Below, in pieces: positions 61,685 through 64,000 of a stretch of 64,000 nt of DNA. Source of the stretch: Cryptomeria japonica (lineage: Eukaryota > Streptophyta > Pinopsida > Cupressales > Cupressaceae). The notes below the pieces were generated by a model. It did not search any database, was not told the DNA's origin, and was given only the letters and a program-made list of their open reading frames with translations. Position 1 is the first letter of the stretch. Every line of letters starts with the position of its first letter. The translations under genes and the position numbers were made by a program. Location: assembly GCF_030272615.1 (NCBI RefSeq), contig NC_081413.1:142625976-142689975 (forward strand). Reading direction: 5' to 3'.

Positions 61685-62165
61685 TACTCCTGACCTTGAA
61701 ATGTTTCCATGTCCCATGGAAATGCTCTAGTTAAGAACCTGCAAACAAGACTTTGCCTCTTTGTCTTCATCACTAGATTGATGCCTCCGTTGTGCTCTCT
61801 CTATCCTTCAACTATGACTCCTATCAATGGAGTGTATGCTGGCTACCTCTAAGGTGCATCTCTAATATGAAGTCCACTCATCCATGCTGCTACAAACACC
61901 AATAACCTATGTCCCTCACCTAGGAGTCCCTTCATGCCTCTCTCCCCAGGACTTTTGGTGACACCCAATGGACCATCTTCTCTAGCCCTCTTGATAGAAC
62001 TTTCTGTCTGCCCACATGTAGCAAGAAAACATGCACCTACAACCATAAAAACTCAATAAAAATAATCAAATCCAAAGCCTTTGCTCAACCCAAAATCCTA
62101 GTGTAGATTGCCTCTTTCGGCGCTTTATCTATATGCTCAGAATCTTCTGAGCTCTGAGACCAATT
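61685..62165. other. R6 internal region (481 bp)
   Basis: Contains no domain. A 65-codon minus-strand frame (62046-61849) shows no recognisable motif. The region ends with the primer site. Confidence 0.7.
62151..62162 (-). promoter_or_regulatory. R6 primer binding site
   Basis: Minus-strand TGGTCTCAGAGC, one change from TGGTATCAGAGC, three bases inside the right LTR. S6 has the same variant. Confidence 0.8.
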
Positions 62166-63581
62166 TGATGTAGACCATCTTGGAAAGCCAATAAAAAATC
62201 TAGGATCATGCTGATCCATCCATATTTCCATCATGATAACAACTCATTAGAGGCATATTTCATCATATTTCAACAATCAATCAACCAAGAAAACATAAAC
62301 TTAATCTAGGTATCAAACTTGCCAACTTGCTGTCCCCTTGGATAGACCTATACACAGAGGTCTATAACTCTCTAACTAGATAAAAAAACCTCAATCTCTT
62401 TAGTATGACCCTGAATAACATGATTACAAACAACATATCCAAACAATATCCACATCCAATGGTTAGATTAAAAGTTATGGCCACTGCATTGAGACCCATT
62501 TCTATTGTCCCCAAATAAAGCATGTGCATGCCCAGTCCACCTAGGGCATCAAATATATTTCCAAAAAAAAAACCCAAATGATCCCAAACCAATTTCAAAT
62601 GAACCCGTTATGAATTTAATTTCATAATATGTAATCCATTAAATTTTCCAATGGTTTAATCATTATATAAAGACAAACCATTGCCCACAACTCCATTGAA
62701 GACGGTTTAAAACCATTGTTCACTAAAATATTAATAACTTCCACAAATATAAACAAAAAAAACTCAAACCAAAAGGAAAAGAAAGAGGATTCACATATCT
62801 TTCCAATAAATCTATTTATAGGTCATAATTATTCCATATGAGTCCATACCATATGCTGCAACATGATTGTTCTTAGGAAACCTCAAATCTGCAATCAATA
62901 AATTTCACCAAAAATTCCATAACTTCTTCATTTCTAAAAAATAATCACTCCAAACCAAAATGAAAATAAATTTAATTCACATATATAACTATCCATTATA
63001 TATATACAAATATTTCCAGGCCATACATGGTCATACAATGCCTGAAACCAACATAAAAACTGGAAAGCCAATAAAAATGACAATAGTAGAATGCACCATA
63101 ACGTATCAAAATGTTATCCTTTCTTCCCTTTCTTCACTTTATTATTTGGAACAACCATACAATGCCTTTTTATAGACTCTTAGTCAGTTTTGACCTTACC
63201 ACTACCTCTCATAACCAACTTTTAACCCCTTTTGCAACTTTGTTTGACAACATTTTGTTGTCAAGTTGACAACTTTTACACTTTTGCACAAATGACTTCA
63301 TGGCTTTATAAAAACCTTCAATACATGTCCAAATGACCATTTAACAATATTATACATTCTTATTACCATTTCAAGGGTCAGTTCACAATTTTTAACCCAT
63401 TTGACCAATTAAGACCTTAACTAGGACAATTTGACAACTTTTTACAAATGGCTCTAATTAGCCTTACATATTGATTCACCATGACTTAAAATGAACATAA
63501 AAAATCAATTGTGATTTAATTTACTCATGAATTGTATTTTATCTTCTTGTAGCCTCTTGGTGCTTAGGTACTCCTACACCA
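62166..63581 (-). repeat. R6 5' LTR (right copy)
   Basis: TGATGTAGACC to CCTACACCA, 1,416 bp. Confidence 0.93.
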
Positions 63582-63586
63582 AACTC

Positions 63587-64000
63587 CCACTAAATTGTGA
63601 TATCAAGTCACACATGAAATCATGACAACCATCTAGTAAGTGAAGATCATCTAGGTTTACACACATACAACCGAAAATTCAATAACATCTAGTGTAACCA
63701 AAATATACAAGCCAAGAAGATACATACAACCACTAACAAACCACCAATCAGGAAAAAATCCTACACCACCAACTCATCACTGTGAGGAGCTACCATTGAA
63801 AAGTTTAACCAATTGTAATGTAGGGAAATAGAGTTCACTAGCTTGTATGGGCAAACTAGGATGCTTAGGGATATTTCCATTTTAATTACTTTAAGAGGGA
63901 GAATGATCCACTTGGCCCAAGATGTTCTTAGCCACAAGGTGAACTTAGTGGTCCCTCATGAGGGAGCTGAAAGGAGACTCTACAAATTATAGGAGAAGGA
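63587..64000 (+). other. Sequence beyond R6 with a possible ORF fragment at the edge
   Basis: 63587-63815 is A-rich non-coding. From about 63828 one plus frame reads EIEFTSLYGQTRMLRD, ILITLRGRMIHLAQDV and VVPHEGAERRLYKL, then a TAG where glutamine would also fit. The mixed composition looks protein-coding and resembles the style of R1's unknown ORFs, but I see no residue identity strong enough to link them. Confidence 0.3.

Larger units (their letters stand above)
60243..63581 (-). mobile_element. R6: compact non-autonomous LTR element
   Basis: Left LTR 60243-61684 (1,442 bp), internal region 61685-62165 (481 bp), right LTR 62166-63581 (1,416 bp). Perfect duplication aactc (60238-60242 and 63582-63586). 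Ends TGATGTAGA and CTRCACCA. A primer site at 62151-62162 sets the minus orientation. Nothing coding fits the internal region. Confidence 0.93.

Overview
This window looks like intergenic DNA from a large-genome seed plant. The very long LTRs, the deep nesting and the family mix would suit a conifer, but that is inference. I see no host gene, tRNA, rRNA or CRISPR array. Almost all of it is one stack of retrotransposons in which younger elements interrupt older ones, and many insertions can be resolved to the base by TG...CA ends and 5-bp target-site duplications (TSDs). The long coding frames are decayed by stops and frameshifts.

Layout. (1) 1-7814: 3' part of a plus-strand, copia-like LTR element (R1). 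Instead of recognisable gag-pol it carries two long, unrecognised, coiled-coil-rich reading frames. They are followed by a double polypurine tract and a 3' LTR (6681-7814). A solo LTR of the R2 family (S1, 4476-5265) sits inside the second frame. (2) 7815-23449: a plant LINE with ORF1 DUF4283-like region, AP endonuclease, reverse transcriptase, zf-RVT, RNase H and an A-rich tail. It is split by a complete minus-strand Ty3/gypsy chromovirus (R2, 8178-14424), a solo LTR of the R1 family (S2, 17509-18659) and an unrelated solo LTR (S3, 20521-21646). (3) 23970 to about 25020: a copia-type LTR remnant (S4). (4) 25610-55643: a four-level nest. Gypsy element R3 has LTRs over 3 kb, one of them carrying a 1.2-kb TA/CA microsatellite. 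Its pol holds an R2-family solo LTR (S5), and its right LTR is interrupted by the pol-less element R4 (37019-53617). R4's right LTR is in turn interrupted by the Ty1/copia element R5 (44963-52525), the best-preserved element here. (5) 55644-64000: a gag-like fragment, a copia-type LTR with flanking primer and polypurine sites (S6), a GC-rich solo LTR (S7, 58371-59656) and a compact element with 1.4-kb LTRs and only 481 bp between them (R6, 60243-63581).

How the parts relate. R2, R3 and R5 encode, or once encoded, the proteins for copying and integration. R1, R4 and R6 show primer sites, polypurine tracts or LTR ends like those of the coding elements, but no recognisable pol in the part seen. 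They are therefore best read as non-autonomous partners. R1 shares a twin polypurine module with R5. R4 shares primer site, polypurine tract and LTR termini with R3. Four LTR families share a hairpin whose stem pairs differ between families but stay complementary.

Most unusual: R1's unknown proteins, the shared twin polypurine module, the covarying LTR hairpin, and the one-sided microsatellite expansion in R3.
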